From contig CALDQH010000043.1 in the NCBI GenBank assembly GCA_937911935.1, positions 1 to 31,512 of the forward strand: a DNA stretch of 31,512 nt, given 5' to 3'. Made by a program: the position numbers and the translations under genes. The stretch's first letter is position 1, and each line of letters begins with the position of its first letter. The notes under the pieces are model-generated. The model was not told the DNA's origin and did no database searches. It worked only from the letters and a program-made list of their open reading frames with translations. Source of the DNA: an uncultured Bacteroidales bacterium. Its GTDB lineage: Bacteria; Bacteroidota; Bacteroidia; Bacteroidales; Paludibacteraceae. Shown here one piece after another: positions 24,885-31,512 of this stretch.

Positions 24885-27011
24885 TTAATCTTCCAATAAG
24901 ATGTTCATGATTTCGATGGCCGATTTCATAACAGAAGTACCAGGACCAAAGATAGCAGCTACACCTGCGTTGTACAAGTATTCATAGTCTTGCGCAGGGA
25001 TAACACCACCAGCGATTACGATGATGTCTTCGCGACCTAGTTTTTTCAATTCTTCCATTACTTGAGGTACCAATGTTTTGTGACCAGCAGCCAAAGACGA
25101 TACACCAAGTACGTGAACGTCGTTTTCTACTGCTTGTTTAGCAGCTTCGGCAGGAGTTTGGAACAAAGGACCCATATCAACGTCAAAGCCACAGTCAGCA
25201 AAACCAGTTGCTACTACTTTAGCACCACGGTCGTGACCGTCTTGACCCATTTTTGCAATCATGATACGAGGTTGACGACCTTCTTTTTTAGCGAATTCGC
25301 CAGTAAGTTCAAGGGCTTTTTTGAACTCGTCGTTGTTTTTGGTTTCTGAGCTATACACGCCTGAAATAGTTCTAATGGTTGCTTTATAACGTCCTACTAC
25401 CACTTCGCAAGCGTCAGAGATTTCGCCCAACGAAGCACGTACACGAGCAGCTTCTACGGCTAATTCCAACAAGTTGCCTTCGCCAGTTTTAACGCATTCG
25501 GTAATGGCATCCAATGCTTTCTTAACATCGGCTTCGTTACGGTTAGCGCGCAAAGCTTGCAAGCGTTCAATTTGTTGTTTACGAACAGCGGTATTATCTA
25601 CTTCTAAGATATCGATAGGATCTTCGTGATCCAAACGGTATTTATTAACACCAACGATGGTTTGAGCACCCGAGTCAATGCGAGATTGAGTACGAGCAGC
25701 AGCTTCTTCGATACGCATTTTAGGAATACCGGTTTCGATAGCAGCAGCCATACCACCCAATTTTTCGATTTCTTCGATGTGAGCCCAAGCTTTTTCTGCC
25801 AACTCGTTGGTTAACGATTCAATGTAGTAAGAACCAGCCCATGGGTCGATTTCTTTACAGATCTTGGTTTCTTCTTGGATGTAAATTTGAGTATTACGAG
25901 CAATACGAGCCGAGAAGTCGGTAGGAAGCGCGATAGCTTCGTCCAATGCGTTGGTGTGCAACGATTGGGTGTGACCCAAAGCAGCGCCCATTGCTTCGAT
26001 ACAAGTACGGCCTACGTTGTTGAATGGATCTTGCTCGGTTAGCGACCAACCCGAAGTTTGGCAGTGTGTACGCAATGCCAATGATTTTGGGTTTTTAGGA
26101 TTGAATTGTTTTACGATGCGAGCCCACAACATACGAGCAGCACGCATTTTGGCAATTTCCATAAAGTGGTTGGTACCGATTGCCCAGAAGAATGACAAAC
26201 GAGGAGCAAATGCGTCAATGTCCATGCCTGCATTCACACCAGCACGCAAGTATTCCAAACCATCAGCCAAGGTGTAAGCCAACTCGATGTCGGCAGTAGC
26301 ACCAGCTTCTTGCATGTGGTAACCCGAAATAGAAATCGAGTTAAATTTAGGCATGTTTTTAGAGGTATATTCAAAGATGTCAGCGATAATCTTCATCGAG
26401 AATTTAGGAGGATAAATATAGGTATTACGCACCATAAATTCTTTTAGGATATCGTTTTGAATGGTACCTGCCATTTCTTCTAATTTAGCGCCTTGTTCCA
26501 AACCTGCGTTGATGTAGAACGCCAAGATAGGAAGCACAGCACCGTTCATGGTCATAGATACCGACATTTTGTTCAAAGGAATACCGTCGAACAATACTTT
26601 CATATCTTCTACCGAGCAGATAGACACACCTGCTTTACCAACGTCACCAACTACACGTTCGTGGTCAGCATCGTAGCCACGGTGAGTAGCCAAGTCGAAT
26701 GCTACCGACAAACCTTTTTGGCCAGAAGCCAAGTTACGACGGTAGAATGCGTTTGATTCTTCTGCAGTAGAGAAACCTGCGTATTGACGGATGGTCCAAG
26801 GACGCATAGGATACATGCCGCTATAAGGTCCACGCAAGAAAGGAGGAAGACCTGCAGCGTAGTTCAAGAAATCAAAATCTTTGATGTCTTCTTGGGTATA
26901 AACTGGTTTTACAGGAATTTGTTCCGATGTAGTCCAGTTGCTTTCGTTGTTACCGGCATATTGTGATGCAGCAACGTTTTTAATGTCTATGGTATTAAAA
27001 TTTGGTTTCAT
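24885..27011 (-). CDS. mutB: Methylmalonyl-CoA mutase, large (catalytic) subunit
   Basis: B12-dependent interconversion of succinyl-CoA and (R)-methylmalonyl-CoA, a step of the succinate-propionate route in Bacteroidales. The TIM-barrel half (about 60-560) has RGPYSGMYPMRPWTIRQYAG, SVAFDLATHRGYDADH, SISGYHMQEAGATADIELAY and RTHCQTSGWSLTEQDPFNN. The C-terminal cobalamin domain (about 581-708) carries DGHDRG, with His593 as the cobalt ligand, plus VLGVSSLAAGHKTL and the final IFGPGT. Length 708 is normal. It follows mutA after 32 bases on the same strand, so the pair is probably one transcript, ended by the strong terminator downstream. Confidence 0.98.
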   Translation of the reverse strand: MKPNFNTIDIKNVAASQYAGNNESNWTTSEQIPVKPVYTQEDIKDFDFLNYAAGLPPFLRGPYSGMYPMRPWTIRQYAGFSTAEESNAFYRRNLASGQKGLSVAFDLATHRGYDADHERVVGDVGKAGVSICSVEDMKVLFDGIPLNKMSVSMTMNGAVLPILAFYINAGLEQGAKLEEMAGTIQNDILKEFMVRNTYIYPPKFSMKIIADIFEYTSKNMPKFNSISISGYHMQEAGATADIELAYTLADGLEYLRAGVNAGMDIDAFAPRLSFFWAIGTNHFMEIAKMRAARMLWARIVKQFNPKNPKSLALRTHCQTSGWSLTEQDPFNNVGRTCIEAMGAALGHTQSLHTNALDEAIALPTDFSARIARNTQIYIQEETKICKEIDPWAGSYYIESLTNELAEKAWAHIEEIEKLGGMAAAIETGIPKMRIEEAAARTQSRIDSGAQTIVGVNKYRLDHEDPIDILEVDNTAVRKQQIERLQALRANRNEADVKKALDAITECVKTGEGNLLELAVEAARVRASLGEISDACEVVVGRYKATIRTISGVYSSETKNNDEFKKALELTGEFAKKEGRQPRIMIAKMGQDGHDRGAKVVATGFADCGFDVDMGPLFQTPAEAAKQAVENDVHVLGVSSLAAGHKTLVPQVMEELKKLGREDIIVIAGGVIPAQDYEYLYNAGVAAIFGPGTSVMKSAIEIMNILLED

Positions 27012-27043
27012 ACAATTTTCATTTTTAAATGCTACACCTTTTA

Positions 27044-28903
27044 TTAAATGCCTAATTGTTTATTGAATGCTTTCAAGGTTTCAAGCACGTTTACACGTAC
27101 GTGAATAAAGTTTTCGATGCCTGCAGCTTGCAAATCTTCCATACAAGCAGGAGCTCCTGCCACCACAAAGATTTGTTTACCATCAATGGCTTTGAAAGCT
27201 GGAATAGCCAATTCGGCGTATTCGTCATCGCTAGAGCAAAGAACGATGATGTCTGCACCTGCAGCTTGAGCAGCAGCAACACCTTCTTCTACAGTAGCAA
27301 AGCCAAGGTTGTCGATAACTTCGTAACCTGCACAAGCAAAGAAGTTACAAGAGAATTGCGAACGAGCCAAACGCATCGCCAAGTTACCAATGGTAAGCAT
27401 GAATGCTTTAGGACGTTTAGCAGCAGCTTCGGTCGCTAAGCGCAAGCTTTCAAAGGCTTCGGCAGCACGGCCAGCAGGCAATTTATCCAAACCAGCCTCG
27501 GTAGCGCAACCGCATTTGCATGCGCAAGCTTCTTTGCTGATTTTTGTAGCAGCCATTTCGTTGAAGTTGGGGAATTGGTTGGTACCCAACAAAATTTCTT
27601 TGCGCGATGCCACGTCTTTAGCACGTTTAGCAGCGTTTTCGGCAACGGCTTTTTGAATAGAGCCAGCACTAACTGCAGCAAAGAAACCACCTTCGTTTTG
27701 AACTTGCAAGAATAAATTCCAAGCTTGTTCTGCAACCATAGCGGTTAGGTTTTCGATGTAGTAAGAACCAGCAGCTGGGTCAATTACTTTGTCAAAGTTA
27801 GATTCTTCTTTCAATAGCAATTGTTGGTTGCGTGCGATGCGTTCTGAGAATTCGTCCGATGTTTGGTAAGTAACATCAAAAGGAAGAACAGTAATCGAAT
27901 CTACACCACCCAAAGCTGCACTCATGGCTTCGGTTTGGGTACGTAGTAAGTTTACGTGTGCATCGTAAACGGTTTTATTGTAAGTGCTGGTTACTGCGTG
28001 TGCTTTCATTTTTGCGGCGCACAAACATTTAGGAGCGTATGCTTCTACAATTTTAGCCCATAACAAACGAGCAGCACGGAATTTAGCAATTTCCATAAAG
28101 TAGTTACCGCCAATACCAAATGCAAATTTGATTGATTTAGCAGCAGCATCTACGTCCATACCCGCTTCGGTAAGCATTTCTAAGTATTGATTACCCCAAG
28201 CCAAAGCATAGCCCAATTCTTGCGAGCAGTAAACACCAGCATTGTTCAAACTAACAGCGTTTACACCTATCATGCGGTATTTAGGCAATTCTACAGCGGC
28301 TTCAATGGCATTTTTAGCAATTTCAGTTACTTCTTCTGCGCTCAATGCTTTGCCTTTGGTTAGCATAGCGTTGATAGGGTCGCAGCAGATAGAACCTTTA
28401 AGTTCTGCCAAATTGTAACCTTCTTTTTTGAAGTAAGCAATAAGCAAGCTTGCCAATTCGGGCGCTTTGCGTACACATACTTTAAAGTTCAATTCGATAG
28501 CATCGGCTTTGATTCCTGCCAAAAGGGTTTCGATGGTTTCGGCAGAAAGTTCTTTGCCCAATTGGAAGCAAAGTGAATCGATACCTTTGTTAAGTACATC
28601 CAATGCTTTAGCGTTAGCACTTTTAACGCATGCTTTTGCGTTAATGTCTTGACGAACCAACCATTGATTGCTTTCTTTGGTACCACGAACGAATGGGAAT
28701 TCGCCAGGAGCCGATTGAGTGGTTTGCAACGCCGCCAAATCTTCTTGACGGTAAAAAGGCATTACATTAAAGCCTTCTGGAGTTCTCCAAACCAACTTTT
28801 TGGAAAAGTCTGCGCCTTTAAGGTCGGCAGTAATTTTGTCCATCCATTCTTGCGTAGAAATAGCAGGAAAGTCGGCCAAAAAATTAAGTTTCTTTTGTGT
28901 CAT
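27044..28903 (-). CDS. mutA: Methylmalonyl-CoA mutase, small (structural) subunit
   Basis: Partner of MutB in the heterodimeric enzyme. The TIM-barrel-like half matches MutB in places (GNYFMEIAKFRAARLLWAKI, SERIARNQQLLLKEE, DPAAGSYYIENLT), and the C-terminal domain has the cobalamin-domain fold (AFMLTIGNLAMRLARSQFSC, ADIIVLCSSDDEYAELA, IFVVAGAP) but no DxHxxG, as expected for the non-catalytic subunit. I start at 28903 (MTQKKLNFLADFP): family homology begins there, and the 52-residue upstream extension of the open frame crosses the promoter and a repeat. That gives 619 residues, the usual size. An odd CxCxCxC run (KEACACKCGCATEAG) lies in the linker between the halves. Confidence 0.97.
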   Translation of the reverse strand: MTQKKLNFLADFPAISTQEWMDKITADLKGADFSKKLVWRTPEGFNVMPFYRQEDLAALQTTQSAPGEFPFVRGTKESNQWLVRQDINAKACVKSANAKALDVLNKGIDSLCFQLGKELSAETIETLLAGIKADAIELNFKVCVRKAPELASLLIAYFKKEGYNLAELKGSICCDPINAMLTKGKALSAEEVTEIAKNAIEAAVELPKYRMIGVNAVSLNNAGVYCSQELGYALAWGNQYLEMLTEAGMDVDAAAKSIKFAFGIGGNYFMEIAKFRAARLLWAKIVEAYAPKCLCAAKMKAHAVTSTYNKTVYDAHVNLLRTQTEAMSAALGGVDSITVLPFDVTYQTSDEFSERIARNQQLLLKEESNFDKVIDPAAGSYYIENLTAMVAEQAWNLFLQVQNEGGFFAAVSAGSIQKAVAENAAKRAKDVASRKEILLGTNQFPNFNEMAATKISKEACACKCGCATEAGLDKLPAGRAAEAFESLRLATEAAAKRPKAFMLTIGNLAMRLARSQFSCNFFACAGYEVIDNLGFATVEEGVAAAQAAGADIIVLCSSDDEYAELAIPAFKAIDGKQIFVVAGAPACMEDLQAAGIENFIHVRVNVLETLKAFNKQLGI

Positions 28904-28948
28904 ACTATTTGTTTTTAACAGTGTACTTAAATTTTTGAATACGAGCCA

Positions 28949-28956
28949 CAAATATA
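28949..28956 (-). promoter_or_regulatory. Probable -7 box (TATATTTG) of mutA-mutB
   Basis: An exact TAnnTTTG match, 45 bases before the mutA ATG. The -33 position falls at the edge of the first repeat unit (28965-28993) and is not a clear TTTG. The resulting leader of about 40 bases is too short for a cobalamin riboswitch. Confidence 0.6.
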
Positions 28957-28964
28957 CAAATAAT

Positions 28965-29072
28965 AATTGATAGTTGAGAAAGGAGAAAGGAGAAAATTTT
29001 GAGTAGCGAGCGCAGAAGCAAAGCTTGCTTTGATTATGCCGAGTCACGAAAAATTTCATGAGCGAAGCGAAT
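28965..29072. repeat. Repeat unit 1 of an interspersed hairpin element
   Basis: Opens with a 29-base segment (28965-28993, AATTGATAGTTGAGAAAGG...) that recurs exactly at 29128-29156. It continues with the palindrome CAAAGCTTGCTTTG (29019-29032), then TTATGCCGAG, then a GCGAAGC mini-hairpin (29062-29068). Confidence 0.75.
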
Positions 29073-29086
29073 AAAGGATATTTTTT

Positions 29087-29120
29087 GACTAATCGGTGAT
29101 TCGACGAATCGACTAATCGG
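29087..29120. repeat. GACTAATCGG direct repeats flanking a palindrome
   Basis: GACTAATCGG occurs at 29087-29096 and 29111-29120, either side of GATTCGACGAATC (29098-29110), a 6-bp inverted repeat around one base. It lies between repeat units 1 and 2. Confidence 0.75.
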
Positions 29121-29127
29121 CTTTATT

Positions 29128-29241
29128 AATTGATAGTTGAGAAAGGAGAAAGGAGATTTTTTGTGCAAGCCGAGTGCAGAGGCAAGTTTACTTGACTATG
29201 CCGAGGCGCAGCTAAAAAACACGAAATGCGAAGCATTGAGT
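29128..29241. repeat. Repeat unit 2 of the hairpin element
   Basis: Begins with the same 29-base segment as unit 1, then GCAGAGG, the palindrome CAAGTTTACTTG (29183-29194), CTATGCCGAG, and the perfect hairpin AATGC-GAA-GCATT (29225-29237). Confidence 0.75.
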
Positions 29242-29248
29242 AAAGTTG

Positions 29249-29330
29249 CGATTAAGTGAGAGCAAAAACAAGTTTACTTGGATTTGCCGAGCGGGAGCAA
29301 AATCATGAGGGCGTAGCCCGAATAATCGTT
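29249..29330. repeat. Repeat unit 3 of the hairpin element (lacks the opening segment)
   Basis: Contains the palindrome CAAGTTTACTTG (29269-29280), TTTGCCGAG, and the hairpin GGGC-GTA-GCCC (29309-29319), in the same order and spacing as units 1 and 2, but without the 29-base opening segment. Confidence 0.65.
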
Positions 29331-29354
29331 GACAGTTTGCGCAAAATCAAAGAA

Positions 29355-29369
29355 AACCCCGTAGGGGTT
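29355..29369. other. Small hairpin AACCCC-GTA-GGGGTT
   Basis: A perfect 6-bp stem with a GTA loop. No T-run follows on either strand, so a plain terminator is unlikely; it resembles the GNA-loop hairpins of the repeats just upstream. Confidence 0.7.
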
Positions 29370-29492
29370 AATCTGTATAATAGGCAGGTTTTTGAGGCGC
29401 GAAGCTCCAAAAAGACCTGTGTTTTGCGAACAACCCACCTCCCATTCAATTTCGTTTAAAAATAAAAATATATCGTTTTTCGATAAATTTAT

Positions 29493-29522
29493 TTTGTTTT
29501 TCAAAAAACATACGTATCTTTG
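29493..29522 (+). promoter_or_regulatory. Promoter of the DUF2975 operon (TTTG-N18-TATCTTTG)
   Basis: TTTG at 29493-29496 and TATCTTTG at 29515-29522 are separated by exactly 18 bases, a full Bacteroidota consensus match. The inverted repeat TATCG-TTTTT-CGATA (29471-29485) just upstream is a candidate operator, which is speculative. Confidence 0.75.
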
Positions 29523-29577
29523 CATCGCAAAACTAATTAGTTCGTAACACAAAGTCTAAACTTATAAACTTACAAAA

Positions 29578-30282
29578 ATGGAAAATAAAATGAGAATGTT
29601 TAAAGTAATGTCTGCATTACTCTTGCTACTGGTTATTGGAAACACATTTATGCAAAATAATGCCATGATAGATGCCATGGCAAATCCTATGAAAGGTCCT
29701 TCGGAGCCTTCTGCCGAAACTCCTGTATTAGAATTGCCTATGGTATGTATATTAAAGGCAACTGAATCGGCAACTGTTTGGCCTTCCATTGACTTAGGAA
29801 CGGTAGGATTTGGTAATCAAACTGCGCCAGCTCATTTAACCATAGCGCCCGAGGAGCCTGGTGTATCGATTGTTTGGTTAAAAGCAACAGCTCAAAATAG
29901 GCATGAGCTTAAATCCGTATTCATTACCTACGCAATTGTATTGATACTAATGTCGCTTGCCCTTTTTGTATTTTTGGTGATGGTTTTGGTAGCTGCATGT
30001 AAAATATTATGGAATTTTACCCGCGAACGCATTTTTACACTTCAACAATCAAAACGCCTTACTCGTTTGGCTATCTATTTAGTAGTTTTAGGCGTACTAA
30101 ACAATGCTGTGGGTTTGTTCTCACACTACTATGCTGCAGCGCACGTGTCTATTGAAGGTTGGAATTTTGTCATGCCCAGTTTGTCTTGTGGTGATTTTAT
30201 TGTAGCCCTTCTTATCTTGCTCTTTAACGAAATGTTAAAGCATTCTATTTTACTAAAAGAAGAACAATCGTTAACTATTTAA
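29578..30282 (+). CDS. DUF2975 family membrane protein
   Basis: A 234-residue protein with about four membrane helices: residues 8-25 (KVMSALLLLLVIGNTF), about 115-140 (SVFITYAIVLILMSLALFVF), 160-185 (LAIYLVVLGVLNNAVGLF) and 200-220 (GDFIVALLILLFNEML). It ends with the acidic KEEQSLTI tail typical of DUF2975. Biochemical function is unknown. The family is commonly encoded just before a YozG-like HTH protein, as here (4 bases apart), which implies a membrane sensor or partner acting with the regulator. ATGs at codons 1, 5 and 7 are all possible starts; the first is taken. It has a consensus promoter. Confidence 0.85.
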   Translation: MENKMRMFKVMSALLLLLVIGNTFMQNNAMIDAMANPMKGPSEPSAETPVLELPMVCILKATESATVWPSIDLGTVGFGNQTAPAHLTIAPEEPGVSIVWLKATAQNRHELKSVFITYAIVLILMSLALFVFLVMVLVAACKILWNFTRERIFTLQQSKRLTRLAIYLVVLGVLNNAVGLFSHYYAAAHVSIEGWNFVMPSLSCGDFIVALLILLFNEMLKHSILLKEEQSLTI

Positions 30283-30286
30283 TACC

Positions 30287-30493
30287 ATGCCAATAGTAGT
30301 AAATTTAGATGTAATGATGGCCAAGCGAAAGATTTCTCTTGGAGAATTGGCAGAAAAAGTGGGTATTACTCAAGCCAACTTGTCCATCCTAAAAACAGGC
30401 AAAGCCAAAGCTATACGTTTTGCCACATTGGAAGCCATTTGCGAGGCGCTTGATTGCCAACCATCCGATATTTTAGAGTATGTAAAAGAATAA
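30287..30493 (+). CDS. Small YozG-like XRE/Cro-type HTH regulator
   Basis: Sixty-eight residues consisting almost entirely of a helix-turn-helix: IVVNLDVMMAKRKISLGELA, EKVGITQANLSILKTGKAK, FATLEAICEALDCQPSDILE. This is the PF13443 type that pairs with DUF2975 proteins. It starts 4 bases after the DUF2975 stop and ends 12 bases before the lipoprotein ATG, so the three genes are probably co-transcribed. It may autoregulate the operon through an upstream inverted repeat; that is inferred. Confidence 0.93.
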   Translation: MPIVVNLDVMMAKRKISLGELAEKVGITQANLSILKTGKAKAIRFATLEAICEALDCQPSDILEYVKE

Positions 30494-30505
30494 AATGATG
30501 TTATT

Positions 30506-31213
30506 ATGAAAAAATATGTATTATTATCAGCAGTTGCATTGGCAACATTCATGACTTCGTGTTGCGATTATTCGTACGAAGAAGAACCAAACCGTGTATT
30601 TATTGAAGACCTAACAGTAGAAACTGTTGCTCACGAATATTTTGAAGAAAACAGAAGACAAACTCCAGTTATCTCTGCCCCTGCAGAAAGAATTCCTATT
30701 GATGGTTTTGCTGAAATGCTTGAAATAGACACCACATTTATGAAATATTGGGACGTAGTTTGCAATGGTCAAAAAGTAAATGCAAAGGGTGATGCTGTGC
30801 TTATGTTTCATCGCATTCCAAAGTTTATGGTGGTTCATGCCGATGGCAAAGTAGCTTGTTATAAAGACTTTAGAAACTTAGGCAACGAAAACGTGTCTTT
30901 GGATTTAACAAACTGTATTTGCACCACTTGCATTGGTTACATAACCGATAATTACATTGCTTTGCTTACTCCAGAGCACCGCAACTACAATTGGGAAACA
31001 GACAATAGACTTCGTTGTTTAGACTTTTATTCGCTTGCTGACGGCACTTATTTGGGTAGTTTTAAATTGCCACAAGAGGTGGATGATATGTGGATTCAGG
31101 ATGTAAATTTTGCCAACGGCTTATTGGAAGTGTATTACACCGGCCACCTTTTCAGCGAAAAGTACACGTACAAATTTAGCAAAGATATTGAGTCACTCCT
31201 AAACAAAGAATAA
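30506..31213 (+). CDS. Lipoprotein of unknown function
   Basis: A 235-residue protein with a lipoprotein signal (MKKYVLLSAVALATFMTSC, Cys19 lipidated, followed by a second Cys and acidic CDYSYEEEPN, a composition compatible with surface export in Bacteroidota). The body contains MFHRIPKFMVVHADGKVACY, a CICTTC cysteine cluster, YITDNYIALLTPEHRN, LRCLDFYSLADGTYLGSFKL and a C-terminal YTGHLFSEKYTYKFS; the repeated strand pattern suggests a partial beta-propeller-like or 6-bladed TolB-type fold, but I do not recognise the family. It follows the HTH gene by 12 bases. Confidence 0.8.
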   Translation: MKKYVLLSAVALATFMTSCCDYSYEEEPNRVFIEDLTVETVAHEYFEENRRQTPVISAPAERIPIDGFAEMLEIDTTFMKYWDVVCNGQKVNAKGDAVLMFHRIPKFMVVHADGKVACYKDFRNLGNENVSLDLTNCICTTCIGYITDNYIALLTPEHRNYNWETDNRLRCLDFYSLADGTYLGSFKLPQEVDDMWIQDVNFANGLLEVYYTGHLFSEKYTYKFSKDIESLLNKE

Positions 31214-31281
31214 TATGTTTTGGCAGTTTTTGTTGTGAAGAAGATTTAGAGATAGGAACCAATAATTAGCAAAATTTATTG

Positions 31282-31289
31282 TACTTTTA
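31282..31289 (+). promoter_or_regulatory. Weak -7-like element before the terminal gene
   Basis: TACTTTTA differs from TAnnTTTG in the last base and lies 15 bases before the ATG. The same eight bases precede mutY at 3890-3897. No -33 match is evident. Confidence 0.25.
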
Positions 31290-31304
31290 CGCACCCAAAA
31301 GAAC

Positions 31305-31512
31305 ATGGAAGAATTAACCCCACAGGATAGCAGAATTATCTTTAAGTTGCACCAAAAGTTTGGCAAAGCACTTAAAGATTATGGCCTTATTGCCGATGGC
31401 GATAAGGTGGTGCTGTATAATGCAGGCAGCAGCACTATGCTGTCCTCCACCGCTTCCGGCTATAAGCTGGCCGGTGTGGCGGCAACCCCCGAAAACGATA
31501 AGATCGTCACCC
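31305..31512 (+). CDS. N-terminus of a TtcA-like tRNA 2-thiocytidine synthase, joined to foreign-looking sequence
   Basis: The ATG at 31305 opens a frame running off the window. The first ~36 residues (MEELTPQDSRIIFKLHQKFG, KALKDYGLIADGDKVVL) resemble the start of TtcA/TilS-type PP-loop enzymes of Bacteroidales, which should continue into an SGGKDS ATP-binding motif. Instead the frame continues YNAGSSTMLSSTASGYKLAG, VAATPENDKIVT, with no PP-loop. At the same point base composition rises from 41% GC (31313-31412) to 58% GC (31413-31512) and codons switch to CTG, TCC, GGC and ACC. The first part is probably a true gene start; the last ~100 bases probably do not belong to it. Confidence 0.6.
   Translation, partial: MEELTPQDSRIIFKLHQKFGKALKDYGLIADGDKVVLYNAGSSTMLSSTASGYKLAGVAATPENDKIVT

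Larger units (their letters stand above)
28904..29577. other. Gene-free stretch upstream of mutA and the DUF2975 gene
   Basis: This 674-base gap between divergent genes contains the mutA promoter (28949-28956), three related hairpin-bearing repeat units (about 28965-29330), two further small hairpins (29355-29369 and 29385-29419), and the promoter of the DUF2975 gene (29493-29522). Short open frames here have no family features and cross the repeats, so I call none as a gene. Confidence 0.8.

Noticed and set aside
28904..28948. Cobalamin riboswitch upstream of the B12-dependent mutase genes
   Set aside because: The leader from the likely start site to the mutA ATG is only about 40 bases and shows no B12-box-like sequence.
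28904..29059. 52-residue N-terminal extension of mutA
   Set aside because: It crosses the promoter and the first repeat unit and is not part of the family; MTQKKLNF at 28903 is the family start.
29256..29459. 67-codon plus-strand open frame in the repeat region
   Set aside because: It runs through repeat unit 3 and the small hairpins and has no recognisable protein features.

Overview
The window looks like a chromosomal segment of a Bacteroidota species, most likely order Bacteroidales. The evidence is: Bacteroidota-type promoters (-33 TTTG, -7 TAnnTTTG) in front of several genes; type IX secretion (T9SS) sorting domains; the mutA/mutB methylmalonyl-CoA mutase pair of propionate-forming gut Bacteroidales; an HU - small basic protein - RNase G cluster facing mutY; and Bacteroidota-style lipoproteins and beta-barrels. 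The T9SS cargo argues against Bacteroides itself. No rRNA, tRNA, CRISPR array, transposase or phage gene was seen.

Layout. 1-3741 (minus): 5' part of thrS, then nth, rng, a 30-residue very basic protein missed by length cut-offs, and an HU gene. 3909-4937 (plus): mutY, divergent from HU. 5012-6934 (minus): a secreted CotH-like protein with a T9SS C-terminal domain. 7046-16510 (minus): a giant secreted protein of about 3,154 residues, built as signal peptide - PCMD-like domain - 15 beta-sandwich repeats - second PCMD-like domain - 15 repeats - T9SS-like C-terminus. 16735-23833 (minus): a six-gene RND efflux operon (TetR, TolC, beta-barrel protein, adaptor lipoprotein, RND pump, PII-like protein). 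24106-24822 (plus): a hexapeptide-repeat acyltransferase with distinct codon usage. 24885-28903 (minus): mutB and mutA. 28904-29577: a gene-free stretch with three related hairpin-bearing repeats. 29578-31213 (plus): DUF2975 membrane protein, small HTH regulator, lipoprotein. 31305-31512 (plus): start of a TtcA-like gene that turns into unrelated GC-rich sequence, probably an assembly chimera.

How the genes work together. nth and mutY both repair oxidative base damage and sit either side of the HU/RNase G cluster. The CotH-like and giant proteins are both predicted exported surface proteins and lie in tandem; a terminator between them carries the -33 box of the downstream gene in its loop. 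The efflux operon is self-contained, with its own regulator and a trailing PII-like protein. mutA and mutB form the two subunits of the B12-dependent mutase that interconverts succinyl-CoA and methylmalonyl-CoA.

Most worth a second look: the symmetrical giant protein, the promoter-in-terminator arrangement at 6983-7026, the covarying hairpin repeats at 28965-29405, the PII-like gene coupled to the RND pump, and the suspect last 100 bases.
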